64,000 nt of DNA from Mesotaenium endlicherianum. Taxonomy: Eukaryota > Streptophyta > Zygnematophyceae > Zygnematales > Mesotaeniaceae. Shown in pieces: positions 10,007-20,819 of this stretch. The stretch lies in contig WELA01011018.1 in the NCBI GenBank assembly GCA_009602735.1, forward strand, positions 29,111 through 93,110, in the 5' to 3' direction. The notes under the pieces were generated by a model. It had not been told where the DNA came from. It saw only the letters and a program-made list of their open reading frames with translations, and searched no databases. A program made the position numbers and the translations under genes. Positions within the stretch are counted from its first letter, which is position 1. Each line of letters opens with the position of its first letter.

Positions 10007-10728
10007 TGTAATGAATCAGTATATTAGTGGATATAATATTCATTTAAATATAATAGTTAATTAAGTTCAGTATGCTGAACTTTAGTTAATAGTCAGTCTG
10101 CTGGACTTTACATAATTATCAGTTTAATGACTCAGTAAAAAGCAGCAGGCTGAAAGTCCATATAAGTCAGCTTGCTGACACATTCTTTGACAGCAAGCTG
10201 ACTTCCGTACTCGGTAGCAGCGAACTGCCTTGATATGCATCTAAGTGCGATATGCTAGATGAATAGCCAGATGACATCCCTATGATGGATGGCTATTCGG
10301 GATGATGGGAGATGGCGGTGGATTTGGTTAACCGAGGTCCTACCAACGTGGTTAACTCCCGGGTAGGCGGTGCCATCGCACTGACCGTTGAACAGTAAAC
10401 TCATTCCATGTACATATGCTAGGCATTGCCCTCGAGTTCGGCATTCGGAAACGAGGCCAACTCTCTTGTACAGCTTACTGAGAGAGATCTGAATCCAAGG
10501 CGAGAAGCCATTGATACGCACTGTCTTCTAACCTTGCTTATGTATGAGTCTACTAATTTGCATTATTGCTGCTAGTTTACTCTCATTTGACTGACGAGTA
10601 TTATTCACTGCTAGTGCGTTGTCCTTTTGCCGTTTACACAGTTAAAGGAAAGTACCATAAAGATTACTTGCTGATATAAAGATCTTTATTAATTGTTAAT
10701 CGCCTATTTGGTAAGGCGATTCATTTCA
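10007..10728 (+). repeat. Element B1 3' LTR
   Basis: 722-bp LTR from TGTAATGAATC to GATTCATTTCA. It matches 31215-31930 in the same orientation and 13064-13783 in reverse. It follows the polypurine tract, which makes it the 3' LTR of the element that carries ORF3. Confidence 0.9.
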
Positions 10729-10729
10729 N
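10729..10729. other. Single ambiguous base at the B1/B3 junction
   Basis: One N lies exactly between the end of the B1 3' LTR (10728) and the truncated pol of the oppositely oriented B3 fragment. The tail-to-tail joint may be an assembly join rather than a genomic rearrangement. Confidence 0.9.
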
Positions 10730-11660
10730 TTGCAGCAGTAGGGTGCTCCGGAGGCCTTACCTTTTTCTCAACCACTTCTTCAGGTTGAGGAGGTACCTCT
10801 CTTAGCAGCAGACAGAACATTCTGTCTTCCTTCTGGTTCCAGCTTTTGACGAACTCCATTGCATTCAGCAACTTGCATCCTTCTGGAAGCCTCTTCTTTT
10901 CCTTCATTTGCCATCCACACAGGACAAGAGGAAGAGCACTGGTGGGTGCCAAGTCAGTCTGCCCATCACTGGCTCCTCTCACTTTAACTGTACCTCTGCT
11001 CCAACACACTTCAGCTTGATGTCTCTTAAGCCAGCACCTGCCTAACACGAGATCATAAGAGCCAGTGTTGAGTACCTCAAATGTAAGCGTTTCAGTTAGA
11101 ATTGCAATGCCAGAACCTAACTGGACCTCAATAGGCTTGGTTATAACTCCTCCCGGGATACTTGAGGCATCTCCAAGGAATATTTTTCTATTCCCTTGGG
11201 TGACAGTAGGCAGCCTTAGCCGCTTAACTAAGTCCTTGTGGATAAAAGTATGTGACGCCCCTCCGTCAACAAATGCCCTCACCTTCCTACCTGCAATCAT
11301 GCAATGCAGTAGGATAGGGGGGACTGTCTTTTCCTGACTTTCGCATTGTTCTCCTGACGTAGCAAAGAAATGTTGGACATCAGGTGGAACAAGAGCATCC
11401 AGAGTGTGCACTCTCTGGATGTCTATATTGCTGATGGTCTCCTTTATCTGGTTGTCAGGCATGCATAGTGAATCCAGTTCAGCAGGACCCATAATACCTG
11501 CTACGAGGGCAGCTAGTGACGACTCACTATCTCTAGCATGCTCACAGTCAATAGACTGGATTACTGACTGTTGCTGTCTTTTAAAGGCTGGTTCTTTCTC
11601 TCGACTTTTGGGAGGTGCTTGTCTGGACACTTCTCTCTGAAGTGACCTGGCTGCTGGCAA
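10730..11660 (-). pseudogene. pol: B3 protease region, truncated pol start
   Basis: About 310 residues of the pol N-terminus. The aspartic protease motif AFVDGGASHTFIHKDL is clear, followed by VLGRCWLKRH, a typical C-terminal protease strand. It overlaps the gag end by 100 nt in the -1 frame, matching frameshift expression. It ends at the junction base 10729 before any reverse transcriptase motif, then runs a few codons into the neighbouring LTR. Truncated, hence pseudogene. Confidence 0.85.
11544..11585 (-). promoter_or_regulatory. B3 -1 ribosomal frameshift signal
   Basis: The gag frame reads ccT TTA AAA, a heptamer of the X XXY YYZ type (11579-11585). After a 7-nt spacer comes a 7-bp stem ACAGTCA/TGACTGT (11565-11571 with 11544-11550). 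The gag stop is at 11561-11563, inside the hairpin loop. Shifting -1 here enters the protease frame. Function is inferred from motif, phase and spacing. Confidence 0.65.
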
Positions 11661-13029
11661 TGGAAGCGAATTGATTTTCCTGAGGCTGGTCTCGGCTTAG
11701 TCCTACCACCACCTCTTCCATAGCCGCCTCGAGGGCAACCACCTCTACCTCTAGACTGTATGGCATTATACTCATACTCATATCCATCACCCTGATCATC
11801 CTCAGCCTGGTCTCCACCAATTGCATTGTAGGAACCGTGGGGCTTTTTGGACACCAAAGCATTACTCTGGCGCTTGTGATTGAACTGCTGCTGATCCCAG
11901 GCTTCAGCATCCTGGATCAAGTCAGCCAGTTTCTCATACTTCTTCTCAGCGACATGACCAGAGACTTCGGATTTCAAGCCATACCTGAAGTATGCTATCC
12001 TATACCGTTCTGGCAAGTCTGGCTGCTTTATCATGTCCTCCTGGAACTTTTGAGCTAACTCAGCAACTGAAGTGGTCTGCTTCAGTGTCAGGGAGATCAT
12101 CGCAAAGATAGCTTTTTCCTGATGGTTGATGACATCAAACTTCTCACGCAACTTCTCGACAAACTCTACCCACGTAGGGTCACCGAGTTGCCGAGCCTTA
12201 CGCTCTCCCTTCCAGTAAAGCCACCAGTCTGCGGCACTGCCTTTCAGTAGCGCACCGGTGTGCCTGACCTTCTCGTAATCTTGCAGTTCTGGGTAGTTCT
12301 CCAGCCACTGCTCAACATCCGCGAGAAACTTGATCAGGTAATATTTTCTGTTTCCCTCAGGATCATAGTCTTGGGGAGGTTTCGGCTTGGGCTTACTAGG
12401 CCCTGGCCACCACCACTAGTGGTGTGAGACCCCAGTTGGTCTCTGTCCCGGAGTAGGGACATTATGATTCTTTTGTCCTCCTGTTGGGACTGATACATGG
12501 TCGCCATTTGCGCTCGCATTTGAACGAACAATGCTCCCAAGTCTACACTCTGGGGTGGTAGTCTAGCAAATGCAATAGCAGCATTGGCATCTACTCGCTG
12601 AGTCGTGTCCTCAACAGTCCCTCTCGCTCCTGCAGCAGCAATTCCTACCGCATTCAACCGGTCACGTATTTGACCTAGGGTTACATTGAGTTGTACAGCA
12701 GGAGGTGGGTGCAGAACATTGGCCCTTGATATCATAAGTTCTTCAACAGTGCGCTCTTCAGCTGGCTGTCCTTCCCTCCTTTCTGTATCTTCAGCAGCTT
12801 TTGCTTATTGTTCAGCTTCTAATCTGGCTCTCTCCTCCTCAGCTTGCTGTGCTGCGACTGCGGCAATAGCAGCTGCCTCACCTGCAGCCTCTCTAGCTGC
12901 AGTATCTGCCACTGCTTTAGAATAGGTACGGGTTCCCGCTACATGGCTTTCCGCCTGGTTCTTGACATTCTCGTTATCCTGGTTCTCCATGTCTTGAGAG
13001 TTGCTAGTTTGAGACCTTGTCCTTACCAT
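11561..13029 (-). pseudogene. gag: B3 gag (degraded)
   Basis: The start MVRTRSQTSNSQD lies just inside the primer site. An Ala/Glu-rich coiled-coil segment follows (residues 45-75). An in-frame TAA at 12805-12807 interrupts it and the same frame continues to about 12334; a frameshift then leads to the capsid part (WWLYWKGERKARQLGD region and ERYRIAYFRYGLKSEV) in the frame ending at 11561. The nucleocapsid has a Gly/Arg-rich stretch and one knuckle, RFHCQQPGHFREKC, whose first Cys is replaced by Arg. At least one stop, one frameshift and a broken knuckle make it non-functional. Confidence 0.8.
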
Positions 13030-13050
13030 ACAAAGAAGACTGTGATAACA

Positions 13051-13062
13051 GTTCCGATACCA
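13051..13062 (-). other. B3 primer-binding site
   Basis: Adjacent to the 5' LTR the minus strand reads TGGTATCGGAAC, an initiator tRNA-Met-type primer site. It shares its first ten bases with those of A and D. Confidence 0.8.
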
Positions 13063-13063
13063 C

Positions 13064-13783
13064 TGAAATGAATCGACTTACCAATTAGGCGATTAACAAC
13101 TAACAAAGATCTTTATATCAGCAAGTAATCTTTATGGTATTTTTTGTTAATTGATTTAACAGCAAAGGACAACACACTAGCAGTGAATAATACTCGTAAG
13201 TCAAATGCAAGTAAACTAGCATCAATAATGCAATCAGTAAACTCGTACATAAGCAAGGTTGGAAGACAGTGTGTATCAATGGCTTCTCGCCTTAATTTCA
13301 GGTTTCTCTCAGTAAGCTGTACAAGAAAGTTTGCCTCGTTTCCAAATGCCGAACTCGAGAGCAATGCCTAGCATATGTACATGGAATGAGTTTACTGTTC
13401 AACGGCCAGTGCGATGGCACCGCCTACCCGGGAGTTAACCACGTTGGTAGGACCTCGGTTAACCAAATCCACCGCCATCTCCCATCATCCCGAATCGCCG
13501 ACCATCATAGGGATGTCATCTGGCCATTCATCTAGCGTATCATACTTAGATGTATATTGAGGGAGTGCGCTGCTACCGAGTACGGAAGTAAGCTGGCTGT
13601 CAAAAAATGTGTCAACAAGCTGACTTTAGTGGACTTTAGCCTGCTGCTTCCGGCTGAGTCATCAAACTGATTTTAAATATAAAGTCCAGCAGACTTATTA
13701 TCAACTAGAGTTCAGTAGGCTGAACTTAAATTACTTTGATATTTGAATGAATATTTTATCTACTAATATACTGATTCATTACA
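13064..13783 (-). repeat. Element B3 5' LTR
   Basis: 720-bp family B LTR in reverse orientation (TGAAATGAATC ... GATTCATTACA on the plus strand). Its right end cuts into an unrelated open frame at 13784. Confidence 0.9.
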
Positions 13784-14373
13784 ATGCCGAACAGTCCGGC
13801 GGTTTCATTGGCATTGCTCAATCCACGGTGATGGGCATCGGGCACAAGATTGCTTGACTGATACACTAAGCACCTTATCAAACAATCACCGTTAGAACTG
13901 AAACTACGGATTCGATAATAAAGCGTGTGTTGCACAGCCCCATCACCGGCGCCTGCGGTGATATCACGTGTCATTATGCAGAACCAACCGGTATAGAGTT
14001 GCGTAATCCTTGATATGGTATTATAGTTGTCGGAGCCCGAAACATCCATGCCGTCGATGAAATCGTCTCTGTCATCAAAATGCGCTCGGGGTATACTGAG
14101 CTGAGAGACTTGTCTAGAGCCCCAAACGACCCTAAACACAACATTAGCTAGTTCCTACAGCTCTCTTTCATGCAAGACGTTATGCACTTGTCGACGCACG
14201 ATTTCTAAGAATTCTCTGCGTGATAAAGACTCTGTCAAAAAATCACCGACAAAAACAATGAAAATAATACCACCATGGTATTGTAAGCCCTGACGTAAGA
14301 AATGGGTCGAGAAATCACGGGTGAGAACCCGCTGCGAACGGTTGAGAGCACGCTGAAAAGGGTTGGTAGGCAA
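13756..14373 (-). pseudogene. Unrecognised open frame with one stop, truncated by the B3 LTR
   Basis: One minus-strand frame runs from 14373 to about 13784, about 195 codons, with a single in-frame TAG at 14155-14157. The first part reads like a folded protein (FLRQGLQYHGGIIFIVFVGDF, SRREFLEIVRRQVHNVL); the second contains PRAHFDDRDDFIDGMDVSG and DGAVQHTLYYRIRSFSSNGDCLIRCL. I do not recognise the family. The last codons (13756-13783) lie in the B3 LTR and are not genuine. Its base composition is more balanced than that of the AT-rich DNA to its right. It could be an exon of a host gene or part of another mobile element, disrupted by the LTR. Confidence 0.45.
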
Positions 14374-14444
14374 GACATATTGTATACATAAAGGATGTAT
14401 GGAGGGAGGAATGAATTTTAAATCAATTTAGGTGTGTCTACCTC

Positions 14445-14700
14445 TTGAAAATGGCCGAATTTATAATTTCTGAACTATCGTGTGTTGCTTTTACCACTCA
14501 TTTTTAAGCGTGTTACATGGCGTGCTTATAATTAGCGTCTTCATTCTATTCACCCATTTGTGTCATTTAGTGTTGAAAATGGCCTAATTATAATCTCTTT
14601 ACTATCACGTGTTACCTTTTCCTTCCATTACTTACATAGCGTGCTTATAATTAGCGTCTACATTCAGGTATTTGTGTTATTCGCTAATAATCTGTGAATT
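14445..14700. repeat. Two-copy tandem repeat, unit 128 bp
   Basis: A block starting TTGAAAATGGCC at 14445 recurs at 14573. Each copy contains GCGTGCTTATAATTAGCGTC. AT-rich and non-coding. Confidence 0.75.
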
Positions 14701-14710
14701 GTTGCTTGAC

Positions 14711-15240
14711 TAAAAAGGAGGAGATTTGCAAAGGACGGTGAAACATGGCCAAAACATTTCGTGGGAAATATAAGAGGGTGATTTGGGGGAAATAAAATAA
14801 AGGGATTTAGAGGATAAATTGAGATGGAAAGGGGGGTGGAAGAAGAGGTAAGAGATTGGAGGGCAAGATCCAAATTTGCAGGGTGGTTTTACTTGCCAAA
14901 AAACAGAGACTAAAAAGGAGGAGATTTGAAAATGACGGTGAAACATGGCCAAAATTTTAGCGGGAAATATAAGAAAGTGATTTAGGGAAAATAAAACAAA
15001 GGGATTTAGAGGATAAATTGAGATGGGAAGGGGGGTGGAAAAAGAGGTAAGAGATTAGAGGGCAAGATCCAAATTTGCAGGGTGTTTTACATGCCAGAAA
15101 ACAGAGACTAAAAAGGAGGAGATTCGGAAATGACGGTGAAACATGGCCGGGAATTTTGGTGGGAAATATAAGAGGTGATTTGGGAAAAAAAAGAAAAGTA
15201 AGTAAAGTAGCGGTAAAATCGAGATGGAAAGGAGAGGAAG
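14711..15240. repeat. Tandem repeat, unit about 200 bp, 2.6 copies
   Basis: Units start at 14711, 14911 and 15109 with TAAAAAGGAGGAGATT and contain GACGGTGAAACATGGCC, then a purine-rich run. The third copy is shortened and passes directly into the A-type LTR fragment at about 15231, so the array may be part of a longer LTR variant. Confidence 0.8.
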
Positions 15241-15589
15241 GACCTAGAAGAACTCCATGTGGCAAGAGTCAAATGGGCCAGTTTTAGGTCAAAAGGACAT
15301 GTGTACATTATTCTAGAAAGAGGTGGCAAGTTTTGGGATGGGTTGGGTGCCAACACATCAACATGCACCTTCCTAGAAATTACTCATGTACCAAGTATGT
15401 AAACAAGAGCTAGAACATAGAAAGACATTCCAAAATCACTCTTGTACTTGCCAAATTCCAAAAATATATTATCTTTCAAGAAGCCATCTCTCTTTCAAGA
15501 AGCTTCCACTTGTGTTCAAAGATCCTTGTCTTGAATAGATAAAGTATAATATTTCACTGAGTACTTTATCTATATGTTTCACTACAGTC
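15231..15589 (+). repeat. A-type LTR fragment
   Basis: About 359 bp match the 3' two thirds of the element A LTR in plus orientation, ending in TTTCACTACA. Family B2 pol sequence follows immediately. There is no primer site or polypurine tract next to it, so it is a solo or rearranged LTR. Confidence 0.85.
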
Positions 15590-16073
15590 GGGAGCTGACA
15601 TTTTCAAAGGGCGATTTGGTCAAATTGCATTCTCAACAGCTGTACCTGCCCGGTGTGGTCAAGGAAAAGCTTGGCCCGGTCTCGGTCGGTCCATATTCGG
15701 TGGTGCGCCATGTCGATTGGAATGCTTACAAACCGAGCATGTCAGCGGAATACAAGGGTCACCCAGTCTTTAATTTCTCTTTCATGGAACCCCAGGAACC
15801 ATACATCCAAGGTAACACACTGTTCACAGGTCCGTTACCTGTCCAACCGGGACCGGTCCCCGCTGTCAGGGATGGTGACCTTGAGGAATATGAAATTGAT
15901 GAGATTTTAGAAGTTCGCTCTGTTCATCGATCATCTAAATATGTCATGAAATACCCGGTCACATGGAAGGGTTACAATGCCTCTGGGGTTACTTGCGAAC
16001 TTAAGGACCACTTGACAATGCCAAAGGGGCGTTGAAATAATTCCACCTTTGGGCGGTTGGGGCACCTTCCTAA
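15590..16073 (+). pseudogene. pol: Element B2 integrase C-terminus and chromodomain fragment
   Basis: Homologue of the B1 pol end (RELTFSKGDLVKLHSQ, KLGPVSVGPYSVV, YEIDEILEVRSVHRSSKYVMKYPVTWKGYNASG). The left end is cut by the A-type LTR at 15589. A one-base deletion near 16017 shifts the frame, giving a stop at 16035; the homologous region continues to a TAA at 16071-16073 in the original frame. Chromodomain residues are altered relative to B1 (WEF becomes CEL). It continues into the family B spacer, then is interrupted by element C. Confidence 0.85.
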
Positions 16074-16331
16074 CTGTCATTTCACTTGACATGCAAAGGT
16101 GATAGGAGGTCCTATCGCCATTTGAGTTGGAGGGGAAATGTGCCATTAAATGACAGTTAGTGTGCAAGAAAGGGACAGTTATTTACAGTAAAGTGTCAGC
16201 ATAGTGACAGCCAGGCCCACATTAAGCTAAGTTGGCGGTTGCCCACCACTTGGAAGGAGAAAAGGACCAGCACATCAACAGATCACTTAACTCACCCTGC
16301 ACACACATTCATTTGTTTTTTGTAACGTTTT
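16074..16331 (+). other. Element B2 pol-to-ORF3 spacer, left part
   Basis: Matches the B1 spacer (purine tract GTTGGAGGGGAAA, then TGACAGTTAGTG), with about 150 bp not present in B1. Element C is inserted at 16332; the spacer resumes at 29144. Confidence 0.7.
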
Positions 16332-17300
16332 TGCTGTTCCCAAGGATCTTTGCGCGATATTCAAGAAAAAATATTACTTAGTGGAAGAATCAACGACGAC
16401 TTCGCGTGTTTCTAATACTTTAGACTATGAGAAAAAGAACGTGGAGTTGTAAAATGCGTGCTTGTGAGAATTGCACTCACAATGACTCTTTCAAGTATAT
16501 ACACTTGCACAACATGAGGCACTGGAGTGCTTCAAGTCACCTGCTAGGGCACCGGTTCATGTTCAACGAAATCAAGCGAAGGGGTATAACCTGTTCGGTT
16601 GAATGCTCGTAATGTGCCGTTTGGCCGTTCGGAGACTTTTGACGGTTTTCAAAAAATCGTTTCGCGCCAAAAGGGCGTTATCGTGTTCACGCGACTTTTC
16701 AAAAAAGTCGCGAATGTTCAGTTAGTCGCGTACGTGTACGTCTGACATGAACCGTAAGTTTATATAAACTCTTTGGCCTATTGGTCAGGTGTGAACGTTT
16801 CAAACGAAGGATGGGGGTTCAAATCCCTCCGGGTATAATGCAACTTTGTAAATTCGTTTTTGTTTGAATTACGACTGTCGTGGAATCGCGTTGACGCGAC
16901 CCGGAGGTCGCGGGTTTGATTCCGGCCGGTGACTCCCTTGGGTCACCGGGTCGGGTTTTCTTTCAATTTAACGACCGTCATTTAGTTTGAATATTTTGAC
17001 AGTCATTATCCAAAATAATGAAAGTCTTAATGAGTTAGTTAATCCTCAGATAAGTAAGTTAATGGTTTGTATTCAATCAAAGTAACTTCATCAATGATAA
17101 CGATATTCTTTCGCAAAATATCGAAGATACGTCATCAATAAATTTGCTGGTCTTTTCGCCAATCGACCGAAATTAGTCGGCACACGTGTGTGGCGAAAAA
17201 TGTGTCAAAATGCAATCTTTCATGGATTCAAAAGTATAACGTATTTTTGGGAATTAGGAAGATATCCTAAAAATATGTCCAAAAAGCTCGGATCGTTACA
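16332..17300 (-). repeat. Element C 3' LTR
   Basis: 969-bp LTR ending GATCGTTACA on the plus strand, next to a purine tract (minus strand AAGGGGGGAGGAG, 17301-17313). It matches 28181-29143 over its length with many substitutions. Confidence 0.85.
16774..16926 (+). other. tRNA-like (pol III promoter-like) modules inside LTR C
   Basis: Seen here: TGGCCTATTGG (16774-16784, A-box-like), GGTTCAAATCC (16816-16826) and GGTTTGATTCC (16913-16923), both B-box-like and flanked by short T-arm-like stems. The other LTR has GGTTCAAATCC (28660-28670) and the perfect GGTTCGATTCC (28757-28767). No acceptor stems close, so these are not tRNA genes; they may be relics of a tRNA-derived SINE. Confidence 0.45.
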
Positions 17301-17442
17301 CTCCTCCCCCCTTGAAAGAAGTCAACGTCCTCGTTGAGGTAGTCTCTTAAGTTTTCATGTGTATGTGACTCGTCCGTAGTGAGTCGAACACAAATTCAGG
17401 CGAAGTTTCGATTGCAATCGTGGCAGGGACGGAAAAGATCGA

Positions 17443-18925
17443 TTAGGTGGTCGCGGTTCTTTTTCGTACACCTACTAGCTTAGGATTAGGATCAGACCGC
17501 AACTTCGCCTGTCCCAAGAGCCGTTGAGCTTTGGCCCAGTGTAACCAGTACTGCTGAACTAGTTCCTTACAATTAAGTAGGATTTTGTCCTGCGGTTTGT
17601 ACGAATTCCAACTGGAATCGTAATCTAGCCACTTGATTAAAATCTCCACTTGTGGGGGCTTATGACGGATATATTGATGTCCACATCCTCTATGTCCCAG
17701 GCTATATCATCATCAGCGAGTTCCAACTCAGGTGGCTGTGGCTGATAGCGGTTGTCAGACCTAAACAGCTTGAGTAGACTGACATGGAACTTAGGTGCGT
17801 TCGCCCCATGGATTTAGGGAAATCCAGTTGGTATGCCACGAGACCAATCCGTGCAATAACGATATAAGGGCCTACCCAGCGAGGCAGAAGCTTGCGCTTT
17901 CCTGGGTGTTTGAGATGCAAGTTCTTGGTGTGCAGAAGTACCTTATTGCCGACGTCAAAACTCAACTCTTGCCTGTATGTGTCAGCAAACTTCTTTTGCC
18001 TGTCTCGAGCAGCAGCTAATGCCAATTTTGCCTGTCTGTGCACTTCTTGTAGAGAGTGAACAAAAAGGCGTGCGCTTGGAACTCTCATGGACGACTCTCC
18101 TGTCGCATCGGTGACCATGGCGTGTAGCGGAGTGTGCGAGTGACGCCCACTGTGAAGAAAAAACGGGGTTTCCTTCACGCTCTCCTGATAAGCATTATTT
18201 ACTGCAAACTTTGCAATTGAGAGGAGGGTATCCCAATTGTCTTGTTGAGGATTGACATAATGCCGAAGGAATTGTTGAAGAACGCGGTTCAGACGTTTTG
18301 TCTGGCCATCGGTCTGAGGATGAAAACTAGTGGACATCTTAAGCTTCGTGCCGAAGTGTGAACAAACTTCCTGCCAGAAGTGGCTCGTAAATCTGCTGTC
18401 ACAATCACTTATGATTTCCTTTGGCATGCCATGTAACTTGAACACATGATCCACAAAAAGACCCCCTGTCTCTTTGGCATCACATGATGGTTTAGTGGCC
18501 ACGAAGTGCACCATCTTAGTGAAGCGATCTACGATCGTCAACACCCCATTGTGGCCCTTTTTCGGTCCACGACAAAGTCGAGGCTAATGCTTTCCCAAGG
18601 GGCACCTGCAAGTTCCAATGGATATAATTTCCCTGCGGGCAACGTATTGCTCGGCTTGTTCCTCTGACAAGCTGATGATGTGCTTGGCAACATCAACCTT
18701 GAGGGTTGACCGTGTGTACCCTCGTTGCAACTGACGGGTCGTTTTGGTTATACCATGGTGACCTAAGTAAGGAGAGTCATGAGCTTCTCGTAGTAGCAGA
18801 TGTCTTACTTGGCCTTCTGGGACAAGAATGCGCCCATTGCGCCACCAAAATCCCTTCTCAAATGTATAGTTTGAGAGTTCTTTCCTTTTGTTCATACTGC
18901 CCATTGTCACGGCTACATTGTTCAA
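17443..18925 (-). pseudogene. pol: Element C integrase with chromodomain remnant
   Basis: Three frames carry one integrase. 18925-18584 has the zinc-binding region (HDSPYLGHHGITKT), but the CxxC part is lost. 18544-17702 has the catalytic core (MLTIVDRFTKMVHF, IISDCDSRFTSHFW). 17649-17443 has a chromodomain remnant (EILIKWLDYDSSW). In the core the catalytic Glu of the usual DGQTER motif is Lys (DGQTKRLN), so the enzyme would be inactive even if the frameshifts were ignored. Heavily decayed. Confidence 0.85.
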
Positions 18926-19117
18926 GCCAGTACCCAGGCGATCTAAGAAAAACGGATCCTTGGATTAGCCCTCTGTAATTAGTTGATGCAGGTCAAGTGA
19001 GTCAGAAGTAGCTATGCTACCCAAGAAGGGTGCGCCCGCGTCACTAGGCTTACGATCGTCAAATATTGGGAGTGGTACAGCAGAATCAAGAGTGGCTGCC
19101 CTTGAAACCTGATCGTT

Positions 19118-19537
19118 TTATTTGTCTTCTCCTGCCAAGGGCCCCTGAAGCAAGAGAACTCTTTGGGGGATTCGACTTAGCGGGTTCGCAACATTGTTAC
19201 GCCCAAGGCGATTTGCCCATGTAAAGTGAAATCGCTGAAGGAACTCAGACCATCTTGTTTGCCGTTTTGAGAGCGTGGGTTGGACTTGGAAGAAGGTGTT
19301 CGGGCAGTGGTCCGTAACTACTGTCAGAGCCTTGCAACCTGCCAAGTAACAACGCCAAATTTTCAAAGCGTATGTAACTGCCCAGAGCTCCTGCTCTGTC
19401 GTTGAGAAGTTTTGTTCGGCAGGTGTCAGCTTTCGACTCTCGAAACTGATAGGCTGGCCTGCTTGCAGCAGTACAGCCCCTATTCCAATACCAGATGCAT
19501 CCGCCACTACCTTGTAAGGTTCGTTTGGATCGGCCAA
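19118..19537 (-). pseudogene. pol: Element C RNase H
   Basis: RNase H domain of about 130 residues: VVADASGIGIGAVLLQ (first catalytic Asp), FESRKLTPAEQNFSTTEQELWAV (catalytic Glu) and VVTDHCPNTFF (second Asp). It degrades RNA of the RNA/DNA hybrid in reverse transcription. It lies between RT and integrase in the usual order but in a separate frame from both. Confidence 0.85.
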
Positions 19538-19539
19538 TG

Positions 19540-20483
19540 TTAGAACCGGCGCATGAGTGAGGGCATACGAAATACGCTAAACGCAAATTGCGTGTTCTCA
19601 TTCCAAATAAAAGGCACGTTCTTCCTTCTCAGAGCAATGAGTGGCGTAGCCATCACTGAATAACCTTGCATAAACTTACAAAAGTAGTTTGCAAATCCCA
19701 AGAATGAACAAAAAGTGTGTACGTCTTTGGGGACCGTCCAGTCCGCAACACATGCGATTTTGACCGGGTCTGGTTGTAGGCCTGTCGAGCCAACGATATG
19801 TCCCAGGTACAAAAATTCATCCGTAAGGAAGGAACATTTTTTGAGCTTGGCATAAAGCTATTGCTCACGAAGGATCTGCAACACCAACTCCAGGTGCTTC
19901 TAATGCTTGGCCTCCGTCTTTGAGTAGACCGGGATATCGATGAGGTAAACCTGGACAAACTTACCCAAGTAGGGTCTAAACACATCGTTCATTGTGCTTT
20001 GGAATGTCACTGGTGCATTGGTAAGTCCAAAATTGAGGACTTTGTATTGGAAGTGGCCAATAGGCGTCCGAAAGGCCGTCTTGGGAACGTCCTCTGGTGC
20101 GATTCGTATCTGATGATAGCCTTGGGCTAGATCAAGCAAGGAGAACACCTGGGCTCCCCGCAACGAATCAAATAAATCATCGATGCGAGGTAACGAATAG
20201 CGCTTCTTGATCGTTATGTTGTTCAACGCTCAATAATCAATGCACATGCGTAGGCTGCCATCCTTCTTTTGAATAAAGAGGATGGGTGCCCCAAATGGAG
20301 AAGATTCAGCTCAATCCATCCTTTCGACAGCAAGTTGGCAATCTGGGTCTTCATCTCTTCCAGCTCCAGCGAACTGAGGCGGTACATAGGCCGCCAATTT
20401 GGTTGGACGTCGGGAAGAAGAGGAATAGTATGCCCAATACCTCTGTCTGGTGGGAGACCTGCAGGTATGTCAGGTGGAAACAC
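19540..20483 (-). pseudogene. pol: Element C reverse transcriptase
   Basis: Reverse transcriptase in several frames: 20483-20223 (fingers, PNWRPMYRLSSLELEEMK), 20226-19900 (palm, [16 protein letters not shown] and FGLTNAPVTFQ) and 19812-19540 (connection, LGFANYFCKFMQGY). The catalytic box usually written Y/F-x-DD is VYLIDIPVY here, so the first Asp is lost. With at least two frameshifts the enzyme is dead. Confidence 0.88.
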
Positions 20484-20819
20484 TTACTTGTACTTCTGCA
20501 GAAGAGCAGACAGTTCAGCTCTTAATGTGCAACATGACCAGGGATGCTCAACTGCGGCTCTTCCGTGAAGAGCAAAGAAGAACTCTCTGTGGGAGCTTGG
20601 CGTAGGAATCCATAGAAGACCTATTCACCATGCTTAACCAGACGGTGAACTTGCTTGGTGGATTATAGAAGAGTCTTCGAAGGACGATCTATATCCCTTG
20701 GCTTCTTCAAAGAGCGGAGACTCATCTTCCTATCTTTGTGGTGAACAACGCACGTATTCTCACTTAGTCCAACAATGCCTTTGTCCCTTAAAGCCAAGTG
20801 TCACCAAAAACTGCATCGA

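Larger units (their letters stand above)
10730..13783 (-). mobile_element. Element B3: 5' half of a family B element
   Basis: A minus-strand element fragment made of a 5' LTR (13064-13783), a primer-binding site, gag and protease. It is truncated at 10729 before reverse transcriptase. The LTR belongs to family B, so this fragment supplies the gag and protease missing from B1 and B2 in this window. No 3' LTR of its own is present: the LTR to its left is in the wrong orientation and belongs to B1. Confidence 0.85.

Noticed and set aside
10007-13783. B1 3' LTR and B3 LTR as the two LTRs of one element
   Set aside because: They are in opposite orientation, and the left one follows the ORF3 purine tract of B1.
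16774-16926. tRNA genes in LTR C
   Set aside because: B-box and T-arm are present but no acceptor or anticodon stem closes.
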